Below the pieces are notes generated by a model. That model was not told the origin of the DNA. It was given only the letters and a program-made list of their open reading frames with translations, and did not search any database. DNA of 10,282 bases from an uncultured Opitutia bacterium (GTDB lineage: Bacteria > Verrucomicrobiota > Verrucomicrobiia > Opitutales > UBA953). The stretch covers positions 1-10,282 of the forward strand of contig CAIYAN010000419.1 in assembly GCA_903924185.1 (NCBI GenBank), in the 5' to 3' direction. Below are positions 1 through 6,784 of this stretch, piece by piece. Each line of letters opens with the position of its first letter. The stretch's first letter is position 1. The position numbers and the translations under genes were made by a program.

Positions 1-1164
1 CTCCAGCTCCACGCCAATATTCAGTTGCGTGACTCTAAGCTGCCCAAGCTTCGCACGCATGCGGAGAAGTACCTGCGCATCATCCTTGAGACAGTCCGCG
101 AGGATGGTCTGGGTTGGTCCTTTGGTCGAGGCATTGGTTCGTATGGCCAGATGCACTGCATCACGCTCCTGCTCCAAGCCCTGCGTGACCGCTGGATTGC
201 CGTGGATAAGGAGCCGCTCGCCCGCGACCTAGTGCGCCGCCTCTACGCTCACTTCTTTACGACCTTCTTCGACGCCGAGCATGGTCTCATCGTGATCCGT
301 GATGGCGAACGCGACACCATCCCAGGGCACACCACGCGGATGGCGAACTTCGATGCCGCGCGCTACCTGTCCCAATGGTCTCGGCTCGCTAAAACCGTCG
401 GTGGTACCATGGACGTATTCCGTCCAACCTCCAAGCAGGCCGTTTGCCGACTATACTCCATGGATAAGACTCCCCGCAAGGAACAGGGGCTGCTCTCCTA
501 CTCTGACCCAACCTCGGGTTTACACATGGTGTTGCCCGTGCTGTCTAATGGTTCGCATAAATTCTCCGACTCGCTGGCGTTCCCGCATATGCCTGGCGTC
601 ATGGATTGGCCGGCCAACGTCTACACTTCCCCGTTTATCCCGGAGTATACCATCGGAGACCGCGTCTACACACCCTCTTTCTACGGCAAGAACCTGCAGG
701 TGGCCATGGGCACCAAGGCTGGCACCTATCACTTCCGATACGATCAGCCCGACCTCATCGACAAGGACGAAAAGCTCTCCAGTGGAGTCGCCAGCCTAAA
801 GGTCGATTGGGAGTTGAATGGTGGCCGAATCGTCGGGCGCTTTATCCTCATTCCGAAAGCCGCCGTGACGCTCGAGAACTTCCGCTTGGTGCTGCCGATT
901 GCCGCCACGCATTCGCGCATGACCCCAGGTAGCGCCTTAATCCTTGGTCCCGAATCGCATCGCTGCGAAGTCCTCAAGGACGATTTCCATGGCGAGTGGT
1001 TGGAAACTAAGGTTGTCAGTGAAGACCCGAAGCACCGCACCTGCTGGGGTAAGATGCATTTCTATCAAGTCCTTGAGCGCAATAAGCCGTTGGCCTTAAG
1101 GGTCGGTACGCCCTATGCCTTCGAGATCGCCTTCCAGCCGGACATCGTCCGTGCCGGTGGCTGA
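1..1164 (+). CDS. Conserved-looking protein of unknown function, 5'-truncated by the window edge
   Basis: The frame is open from base 1 (it begins LQLHANIQ) to the TGA at 1162-1164, with no convincing start. A TTG at 25 exists, but the coding look continues upstream of it, so the gene probably starts outside the window and at least 387 residues are visible. The first third is predicted helical and holds a glycine/aromatic-rich segment, GWSFGRGIGSYGQMH (about 112-156). From about 420 onwards the protein looks beta-rich, with many aromatic residues, prolines and glycines, including FPHMPGVMDWPANVY (about 583-627) and PSFYGKNL (about 673-696). A helical part followed by a beta part resembles the general plan of polysaccharide lyases (alpha/alpha toroid plus beta sandwich), but I see no catalytic motif that proves this, so treat it as speculation. 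No membrane segment is visible in this part. A strong terminator follows, so it is transcribed separately from metG. I do not recognise the family. Confidence 0.85.
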   Translation, partial: LQLHANIQLRDSKLPKLRTHAEKYLRIILETVREDGLGWSFGRGIGSYGQMHCITLLLQALRDRWIAVDKEPLARDLVRRLYAHFFTTFFDAEHGLIVIRDGERDTIPGHTTRMANFDAARYLSQWSRLAKTVGGTMDVFRPTSKQAVCRLYSMDKTPRKEQGLLSYSDPTSGLHMVLPVLSNGSHKFSDSLAFPHMPGVMDWPANVYTSPFIPEYTIGDRVYTPSFYGKNLQVAMGTKAGTYHFRYDQPDLIDKDEKLSSGVASLKVDWELNGGRIVGRFILIPKAAVTLENFRLVLPIAATHSRMTPGSALILGPESHRCEVLKDDFHGEWLETKVVSEDPKHRTCWGKMHFYQVLERNKPLALRVGTPYAFEIAFQPDIVRAGG

Positions 1165-1185
1165 GTTGTCGGCTTCCTGAACGAT

Positions 1186-1217
1186 AAAGGCTTCGGGGCT
1201 ACCCCGAGGCCTTTTTT
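1186..1217 (+). terminator. Rho-independent terminator after the unknown gene
   Basis: The left arm, 1186-1198 (AAAGGCTTCGGGG), pairs with the right arm, 1202-1214 (CCCCGAGGCCTTT), across a CTA triloop. The 13-bp stem contains one G-T wobble, and a run of six T follows at 1212-1217. It lies 21 bp after the TGA of the upstream gene and ends 57 bp before the metG ATG. The stem has only three T on the other strand's exit side, so it should work mainly for plus-strand transcription. It separates the left-hand gene from the metG operon. Confidence 0.93.
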
Positions 1218-1274
1218 GTGCCCCTTCAGGGTTGTCCTACAAGGCCCCTACTCCCTAGGGTAAGAGACTCAGCA

Positions 1275-2816
1275 ATGTCGCGTCCGTTCTACATCACCAC
1301 TGCCATCGATTATGCGAATGGCGCCCCTCACCTCGGTCACGCCTACGAAAAGGTCCTCGCCGACGTCTTGGCACGTCACCATCGCATGCTCGGTGACAAT
1401 GTTTACTTTCTCACGGGCCTCGATGAGCATGGCCAAAAGGTCCAACAGACGGCTCAGAAGCGCCAGATTGAGCCACAGGTCTTAGTCGATGAAGTCGCCG
1501 GTGTTTTTCAAGAGATGCTTGGCCTCCTGAATATCTCCAACGACGACTACATCCGGACCACCGAGCCCCGCCACAAAGTGGTGGTGCAAGACTTCCTGCA
1601 AAAGCTCTTCGACAAAGGCCTAATCTTCAAGGCGACCAAGTCGGGCTGGTACTCCGTTCGTCAGGAGCAGTTCCTGAGCGACAAGGACCGCGACGCCGAG
1701 GGTAATTGGCCGTCCATCTATGGCGAAGTGACCCAGACGACCGAGGAGAATTACTATTTCAAGCTTTCGCAGTTCCAGCCCTGGCTCGTCGAGCACCTGA
1801 AGGACAACCCGGACTTCATCAACCCCGCCCATCGGCGCAAGCAGGTCCTCGAGTTCCTCAAGGAACCCATGAACGACCTCTGCATCTCGCGTCCCAAGTC
1901 TCGGCTCACCTGGGGTATTGAACTACCGTTCGATCGTGACTTTGTGACGTACGTTTGGTTCGACGCCTTGACGAATTACTACTCTGCTGTGGTCGATAAG
2001 GGTCGCTGGCCAGCCGATATGCACGTCATCGGTAAGGACATCCTCTCACCGCCTCATGCCGTCTATTGGCCCTGTATGCTTAAGGCCTTGGATATTGCTC
2101 CGCCGAAGCAACTCCTAGTGCACGGCTGGTGGACGGTGAACGGCTCGAAGGCCTCCAAGAGCGATGGTAACGCTACCGACAGCCTGAGCTTTGCCCATAA
2201 GTTTGGCCCCGATGCCTTCCGCTATTACCTCTGCCGCGAAATGGTCGTGGGCGAAGATGCGGATTTTTCATCACTGAACTTTGCCCAGCGTTACAAGGCT
2301 GATCTCGGACATAACCTGGGTAACCTCGTCAATCGCCTTCTCAACATGGTTGGACGCAACTATGCGGGCACCGTGCCCGCACCGGGAGCGGATGAGGAAC
2401 TGGAACAGAACCTCCGTAAGTTGTGGGCGGAAACGGAGCGGAAGTTCTTCGGCCATTTTGCCGACGTGCAGCTCAGTCATGCCTTGGAGTCGCTGTGGGT
2501 CTTTGTCAGCGCGATGAATGCCTACATCGAGGCCCGCGCTCCCTGGAAACTCGCCAAGTCAGCCGATACCGCCGATCGCGCCCGTCTCGATTCATGCTTA
2601 GCACACGTGGCCGAGGGCCTTCGCTTGGTCGCCACTGTCTTGACTCCGGTTATGCCCACGACCTGCGCGCAACTCTTGGTCAATATTGGCCTCCCCCCGG
2701 CGGTTAGTTTCGACTCCGTACGGTCCTGGTCGACCCTCCCGACGGGTGCCAAGGTCGCCGAAAAGTGTATCTTGTTCCCTCCGCTGGAGGAGCCGGAAGT
2801 CCCGGCCCAGACTTAA
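1275..2816 (+). CDS. metG: Methionine--tRNA ligase (MetRS), short form without C-terminal tRNA-binding domain
   Basis: Charges tRNA-Met with methionine in the cytoplasm, using ATP. The 513 residues show the class I synthetase layout. The N-terminal Rossmann fold begins RPFYITTAIDYANGAPHLGH, with the HIGH motif as HLGH at residues 19-22, and TGLDEHGQ follows at 47-54. A connective-peptide insertion lies at about 115-165, GKDILSPPHAVYW at 253-265, and the KMSKS loop as KASKS at 292-296. A helical anticodon-binding domain covers about 335-480. The insertion, which in many MetRS carries zinc-binding cysteine pairs, has none here (WYSVRQEQFL at 125-134). KASKS has Ala where Met is usual. The length fits forms that lack the appended C-terminal domain. 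I chose ATG 1275 because homologous sequence begins there; a GTG at 1218 in the same frame lies directly on the terminator T-run and would add 19 unrelated residues. It heads a run with menF, dtd and hisF; the next gene starts 6 bp after the TAA. Confidence 0.97.
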   Translation: MSRPFYITTAIDYANGAPHLGHAYEKVLADVLARHHRMLGDNVYFLTGLDEHGQKVQQTAQKRQIEPQVLVDEVAGVFQEMLGLLNISNDDYIRTTEPRHKVVVQDFLQKLFDKGLIFKATKSGWYSVRQEQFLSDKDRDAEGNWPSIYGEVTQTTEENYYFKLSQFQPWLVEHLKDNPDFINPAHRRKQVLEFLKEPMNDLCISRPKSRLTWGIELPFDRDFVTYVWFDALTNYYSAVVDKGRWPADMHVIGKDILSPPHAVYWPCMLKALDIAPPKQLLVHGWWTVNGSKASKSDGNATDSLSFAHKFGPDAFRYYLCREMVVGEDADFSSLNFAQRYKADLGHNLGNLVNRLLNMVGRNYAGTVPAPGADEELEQNLRKLWAETERKFFGHFADVQLSHALESLWVFVSAMNAYIEARAPWKLAKSADTADRARLDSCLAHVAEGLRLVATVLTPVMPTTCAQLLVNIGLPPAVSFDSVRSWSTLPTGAKVAEKCILFPPLEEPEVPAQT

Positions 2817-2822
2817 TTACTC

Positions 2823-4163
2823 GTGGCCAGCCTCACTGCAGAAGACCTTTTGGTCGCCTTGAGCGCAGCAGAACAGGCTCGGCAAGGTGAAGGCTACATT
2901 TGCTGCACGTTCAAGGTGCCGGAGCTCGATCCGCTGGCGGTCTTGGAGTCGCTTGATGAGCCGGCGCCTCGCGGATATTTCGAGAATCCCTCGCGTCGAC
3001 GAGCGCATGCCGCTGCCAGCCCCATCGCCGAATGGTTAGGCGCTGGTCCGCAACGCTTCGAACAGGCTGACCGCTGGTTGCGGGAACTGAATGCCACCAT
3101 GACATGCATCGGGGGTATTCCCCGTGTGATTGCGACCTTCCCCTTTTACCCTGGTGACAGTGCAGAAGCGCAGAAAGCCCGGCTATTTCTACCCGCTTGG
3201 CAGGTGATCACCGAGGATGGCGTCACCACCGTGACCTTGGCTGACAGAGCCACCCCAGGTTGTGCGGCGCGTCTGGCTATCCGGGCCGAACAGTTCCGTC
3301 GCTTCACGTATCGCCCGTCTGTTTCGGCGTTACGCGCTCCCGTACCGACCGTGCTGAGTGAAGTCGGTGGCAGCTGGTTTCCGCAAGCCGTCCGGCGCGC
3401 TACTGAACTAATCAAGGAGGGTTCTTTTGAGAAAATCGTCCTCACTCGCGCCTTTGATTGGCGTCGGGCCGAGCCGTTCAATGCTTACGCCACCCTGCAC
3501 CGACTTCGTCGGGCAAATCCGCCATGTCATGCCTACTTAGTCGACGAACCTGAAGGTGCTTTGGTCGGGGCTACCCCGGAAACACTCCTCTCGCTTTTTG
3601 ATGGAGAAGTTCGTTCCGAGGCAGTCGCTGGTACGACCCGCCGTGGCGAATCCGCTTCCGAGGACGCCAGTCTGGCCGAAGCCTTGCTCGCTAGTGACAA
3701 GGATCAGCGCGAGCACGGCGCTGTCACGGCCTCTATCTTGCGGCGTTTGCGGATGGTCGGGGTGCTCGCCGCGACTTCGCGGGGCGCGGAGCTCCTTCGG
3801 CTCGGTAACGTCATGCACCTACGCACGCCCATCGTCGGGATCATGCCGGCCGACCGTCGTTTCTTAGAGGTCGCCGGTGAACTCCACCCGACGCCGGCGG
3901 TGGGCGGTAAGCCGCGCGACTTGGCGCTCCCCTTCATCCCTGGTTTTGAACCGCATAATCGCGGACTCTACACGGGCGCCGTCGGCTGGGTAGGCGCTGA
4001 CGGCCGCACTGGAAAACTCTTCGTCGCGCTTCGTTGTGCCCGCCTGAAAGCTAATGTCGCCCGGGCCTTTGCGGGAGCGGGCATTGTGGAAGGGTCTGAT
4101 CCTGCTTCCGAATCTGCGGAGACGGAGATGAAGCTACGGACCATCTTGGAAGCGCTGACCTAA
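2823..4163 (+). CDS. menF: Isochorismate synthase
   Basis: Converts chorismate to isochorismate, the first step of menaquinone synthesis (in some bacteria, of siderophores), using Mg2+ in the cytoplasm. The 446 residues end in a full chorismate-binding domain (about 180-446). EKIVLTR at 203-209 carries the probable general base, Lys204. GATPETL at 249-255 has the probable catalytic Glu253, and AGTTRRG lies at 269-275. LHPTPAVGGKP at 354-364 is the isochorismate/salicylate-type signature; anthranilate and ADC synthases have a different HPAGT-like sequence there. NRGLYTGAVGW is at 379-389 and GAGIVEGSDPASESAETE at 418-435 carries metal-binding glutamates. The weakly conserved first 170 residues are usual for the family. 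The start is GTG 2823, 6 bp after metG; dtd begins 2 bp after its TAA. No other men gene is in the window, so menaquinone rather than siderophore is inferred from the absence of siderophore genes and the housekeeping context. A salicylate-forming enzyme is the less likely alternative. Confidence 0.92.
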   Translation: MASLTAEDLLVALSAAEQARQGEGYICCTFKVPELDPLAVLESLDEPAPRGYFENPSRRRAHAAASPIAEWLGAGPQRFEQADRWLRELNATMTCIGGIPRVIATFPFYPGDSAEAQKARLFLPAWQVITEDGVTTVTLADRATPGCAARLAIRAEQFRRFTYRPSVSALRAPVPTVLSEVGGSWFPQAVRRATELIKEGSFEKIVLTRAFDWRRAEPFNAYATLHRLRRANPPCHAYLVDEPEGALVGATPETLLSLFDGEVRSEAVAGTTRRGESASEDASLAEALLASDKDQREHGAVTASILRRLRMVGVLAATSRGAELLRLGNVMHLRTPIVGIMPADRRFLEVAGELHPTPAVGGKPRDLALPFIPGFEPHNRGLYTGAVGWVGADGRTGKLFVALRCARLKANVARAFAGAGIVEGSDPASESAETEMKLRTILEALT

Positions 4164-4165
4164 TT

Positions 4166-4603
4166 ATGGTGGTCGTTGTCCAACGCGTCCACAACGCTGC
4201 GGTGACCGTTGCCGGTGTAACCGTGGGACAAATCGGCGCTGGCTACCTGCTCTTAGTCGGCATCAGCAAAGACGATACCACGGTCGAGGTGCAGCGTCAG
4301 GTGGCGCAGGTCGTGAAGGTCCGGTTAATGGAAGACGCGGACGGTAAGATGGGCCTGTCGATCAAGGATGTGCATGGTCAGGTCCTTGCAGTTAGTCAGT
4401 TCACCCTGTTAGCTGACTTCGCGAAGGGCAATCGGCCCTCCTTCAATAACGCGGCCAAGCCCGATGTGGCTAAGCCTTTATTCGACCTCTTTGTCCAGCA
4501 GCTCAGCGCCGAACTAGGCCAGCCCATCCCCACGGGCGTGTTCGGGGCGGATATGCAGGTTTCCATAGTCAACGATGGGCCCGTCACGGTAGTGCTTTAC
4601 TAA
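4166..4603 (+). CDS. dtd: D-aminoacyl-tRNA deacylase (DTD)
   Basis: Hydrolyses D-amino acids (and glycine misacylated on tRNA-Ala) from tRNA, a chirality proofreading step in translation. At 145 residues it has the standard family length. Both family motifs are intact: SQFTL at 77-81 and the Gly-cisPro motif as NDGPVT at 136-141. The family-typical start QRVHNAAVTV (6-15) and TGVFGADMQV (123-132) are also present. DTD works as a homodimer in which each cisPro motif reaches into the other subunit's active site, so no partner gene is needed. The ATG lies 2 bp after the menF stop, so translation is probably coupled, and the grouping with metG keeps two tRNA-charging quality functions in one operon. 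There is no sign of truncation or of fusion to another domain. Confidence 0.97.
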   Translation: MVVVVQRVHNAAVTVAGVTVGQIGAGYLLLVGISKDDTTVEVQRQVAQVVKVRLMEDADGKMGLSIKDVHGQVLAVSQFTLLADFAKGNRPSFNNAAKPDVAKPLFDLFVQQLSAELGQPIPTGVFGADMQVSIVNDGPVTVVLY

Positions 4604-4636
4604 CCTGACCGATTTCCTACCCCTGTAGACCTCGCC

Positions 4637-5395
4637 ATGCTTTCTGTCCGCATTATCCCCTGCCTCGATGTCCATGGCGGCCGCGTGGTTAAAGGCGTTA
4701 AGTTCGAGGAGTTGCGCGATGCGGGCGACCCCGTAGCGGTGGCGGCGGCCTACGAAAAGCAAGGCGCTGACGAGCTAGTTTTTTTGGATATCACGGCCTC
4801 GAGTGACGAGCGGAAGACGATGGTTGATGTGGTCGAGCGCACGGCCGATCAGGTCTTCATGCCTTTGACGGTCGGCGGTGGCCTGCGTTCGGTTGAGGAT
4901 ATTCGCACCATGCTTAACGCCGGAGCCGATAAAGTTTCCCTCAATACTTCTGCCGTCAAAGATCCCAACCTCGTGCTCGAAGCCGCCCGAAAGTTTGGCA
5001 GCCAGTGCATTGTGGTGGCAATCGACGCCAAGCAGGTCGCACCAGGCAAGTGGGAAGTCTTTACCCATGGTGGCCGCAACGCCACGGGCATCGATGCCAT
5101 CGCCTGGGCTCGGCAGGTTCATAGCCTTGGCGCTGGTGAAATTCTTCTCACCAGCATGGACCGTGATGGTACCGCTGCAGGTTACGACGTCCCGCTAAAC
5201 CGCGCGGTCTCCGATGCCGTTGAGGTGCCGGTGATTGCCTCCGGCGGTGCCGGTAACCTCGAGCACCTCGCCCAAGTTCTGAAAGACGGTCGGGCCAGCG
5301 CCGTCCTCGCGGCGAGTATCTTCCACTTTGGTACCTTCACGGTGAAGCAGGCCAAAGAATACCTACGGTTGGCTGGCTTACCCGTTCGGCTCTAA
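4637..5395 (+). CDS. hisF: Imidazole glycerol phosphate synthase, cyclase subunit HisF
   Basis: The cyclase half of IGP synthase. With ammonia from the HisH glutaminase it turns PRFAR into imidazole glycerol phosphate and AICAR, linking histidine and purine synthesis. The 252 residues match the family's (beta/alpha)8 barrel. The two catalytic aspartates are visible as Asp11 (RIIPCLDV, 5-12) and Asp130 (VVAIDAK, 126-132). Phosphate-binding loops appear at VGGGLRS (79-85) and ASGGAGN (201-207), and KGVKFEELRDAGDPV (19-33) and VFLDITAS (48-55) are family hallmarks. The start is ATG 4637, after a 33-bp gap that contains no terminator I can see, so it is probably the last gene of the metG operon. 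hisH, hisA and other his genes are not in the window, so the pathway is dispersed. The TAA (5393-5395) overlaps the stop codon of the convergent gene on the other strand. Confidence 0.97.
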   Translation: MLSVRIIPCLDVHGGRVVKGVKFEELRDAGDPVAVAAAYEKQGADELVFLDITASSDERKTMVDVVERTADQVFMPLTVGGGLRSVEDIRTMLNAGADKVSLNTSAVKDPNLVLEAARKFGSQCIVVAIDAKQVAPGKWEVFTHGGRNATGIDAIAWARQVHSLGAGEILLTSMDRDGTAAGYDVPLNRAVSDAVEVPVIASGGAGNLEHLAQVLKDGRASAVLAASIFHFGTFTVKQAKEYLRLAGLPVRL

Positions 5396-6708
5396 GCGGT
5401 CTTAGGCTGGGCCTTCGGCATCACGAGGACCTTGTCGAGTCGATGGTTGTCCATGTCGATAACCTCAAAGACCATGCCCAACGCTTCGACGCGATCGCCC
5501 TCTTTCGGGATGCGCCCAAGGGAACGCATTAAGAATCCTGAAACCGTCGTGAAGCTGCCCGTACCTTCGCTGGGGAATTTTCCAAGCAGGCCAGTTTGCT
5601 CGCGGAAATCCTCTAACGTCACGAAGGCATCCACCATCCAGCTACCGTCTTCGCGGCGACGGACCGGCTTAGCGTGGGCGGAAGGGGTGCCTTCGTTCGG
5701 GAGCTCACCGACCACTGATTCTAGGACGTCATTTAAGGTGACGACACCGCGGACGCGGGCGAATTCGTCGACCACCAGTGCCATGTGAATCTTGTCTTTG
5801 CGGAATTTCTCTAAGAGTTGCGTCCCAGTGTTGTAGGGCGTCACCGTCGGGGCTTCCGTGAGGACGTCCTTAATGGAAGCGGCACCGGCCAGTGAAAGGT
5901 TGGCCCAAAGACGCTTAACGGAAACGACGCCCAGCGGTTTATCCGGCGAATCCTGAAAGACTGGAAACCAGGTATGGCCCGACGCTACGACCTTGCGCCA
6001 GTTGACTTCATCAGGGTCGGAGAGGTTGAGCCAGACGACGCGATTGCTCGGCGTCATCAGTTGTTCAGCCGTCGTGCCGTCCATCGATAAGGCACCATGC
6101 ACCATGCGGTGCTCGGAGGCATGTAAGACGCCGGATGCCATGCCTTGGTCGACCATCATACGCAGTTCATCTTCTGACATCGAATCTTCGGGGGCTCGGC
6201 GCCGACCAAAGACACCGAGGACTAAGTCGGCGGCAAAGCTCATCGTGCTCACCAACGGGGAAGCCAGAAAAGAGATGACCATCATGGGCCGAGACAACAG
6301 CACGGCAAGGCCTTCGGGGTCTGAAAGCCCAAGGCGCTTCGGGACGATTTCAGCGAGGATAATGGTCAGCGAACCAATCACGAAAGAAACGCTTACGCGG
6401 GAAAGGCCGTCCGCGTTCTCATGGAGCCACGACCAAGTGCTGGCCTCGAGTAAGGGCTTGAGGTAACCGGCGAGCGGGCCACCGCCAAAGGTCGCCGCAA
6501 TGATGCTACCAAAGGTTAGGCCGACTTGGACGGTGGAGAGAAACTTGGAAGGGTTGGCAAGTAGCTCGAGGGCGGCCTTGGCACCCTTACTTCCGTTTTC
6601 GGCCAGCCGTTGCAGGCGTCGACGATTGGACGACACCAGTGCCATTTCCGAGAGTTCGAACAAGCCGATGGTTGCCCAGCAGGCTAAAATCACTATGAAT
6701 TCCACCAA
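5392..6708 (-). CDS. CNNM/CorC-HlyC family membrane protein (DUF21 - CBS pair - CorC_HlyC domain)
   Basis: Integral membrane protein of the hemolysin/CNNM family, whose members are linked to Mg2+/Co2+ transport or export; the true substrate cannot be read here. The 438 residues show the full family layout. The DUF21 domain (about 1-195) has hydrophobic segments near 2-20, 58-78, 105-125 and 138-165, with the typical FELSEMALVSSNRRRL (17-32) and AEIVPKRLGL (119-128). A CBS pair follows (about 213-335; LMTPSNRVVWLNL at 217-229 and VVTLNDVLESVVGEL at 322-336), likely an ATP/Mg2+ sensor. A C-terminal CorC_HlyC domain (about 350-432) includes DGSWMVDAFVTLEDF. The frame opens at TTG 6708 and the next codon is GTG, so either may be the start; no ATG near the N-terminus fits, and I see no strong ribosome-binding site. 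The stop is TAG, overlapping the hisF stop. The gene is transcribed away from nadB across a short shared upstream region. The name hemolysin is historical. Confidence 0.93.
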   Translation of the reverse strand: MVEFIVILACWATIGLFELSEMALVSSNRRRLQRLAENGSKGAKAALELLANPSKFLSTVQVGLTFGSIIAATFGGGPLAGYLKPLLEASTWSWLHENADGLSRVSVSFVIGSLTIILAEIVPKRLGLSDPEGLAVLLSRPMMVISFLASPLVSTMSFAADLVLGVFGRRRAPEDSMSEDELRMMVDQGMASGVLHASEHRMVHGALSMDGTTAEQLMTPSNRVVWLNLSDPDEVNWRKVVASGHTWFPVFQDSPDKPLGVVSVKRLWANLSLAGAASIKDVLTEAPTVTPYNTGTQLLEKFRKDKIHMALVVDEFARVRGVVTLNDVLESVVGELPNEGTPSAHAKPVRRREDGSWMVDAFVTLEDFREQTGLLGKFPSEGTGSFTTVSGFLMRSLGRIPKEGDRVEALGMVFEVIDMDNHRLDKVLVMPKAQPKTA

Positions 6709-6784
6709 GCAGGGGTAAGGATTGTTACGAAAACAGTCAAATCCGCTTGTTCACACCCTGACTAACCCTAATTTCGACTGCTCT
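6709..6784. promoter_or_regulatory. Divergent intergenic region between the CNNM-family gene and nadB
   Basis: These 76 bp must contain, or lie within, the start signals for both divergent genes. On the minus strand, TTGACT (revcomp of 6735-6740) resembles a -35 box, but the hexamer at suitable spacing (TTACCC) matches -10 poorly and touches the coding start. On the plus strand, TTGTTC at 6747-6752 is a weak -35 candidate with only AT-rich sequence (CTAATTTC, about 6768-6775) behind it. No convincing ribosome-binding site or operator palindrome is visible for either gene. The location is inferred from gene orientation rather than from clear motifs. Confidence 0.4.

Noticed and set aside
1253..1260. 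CCCTAGGG palindrome just upstream of metG
   Set aside because: An isolated 8-bp palindrome is expected by chance in sequence of this composition, and no larger structure or T-box-like leader surrounds it.
1218..1274. GTG start extending metG upstream by 19 residues
   Set aside because: The GTG sits immediately after the terminator T-run, the added residues do not look like MetRS, and the ATG at 1275 begins exactly where the family sequence begins.
3146..3818. Two open frames antisense to menF (111 and 93 codons)
   Set aside because: Neither has recognisable motifs or start signals, and both lie opposite a complete isochorismate synthase.
5993..6466. 157-codon open frame antisense to the CNNM-family gene
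   Set aside because: The encoded protein is rich in Ser/Arg/Thr with no domain sense, typical of a shadow frame opposite a real GC-rich gene whose domains are intact.
6762..6771. CTAACCCTAA, telomere-like or operator-like repeat ahead of nadB
   Set aside because: Only one and a half copies are present, with no symmetry or second site; chance is sufficient.
6722..6784. TTG start extending nadB by 21 residues
   Set aside because: The added residues precede the FAD-binding strand without any family resemblance, and the ATG at 6785 gives the usual NadB length.
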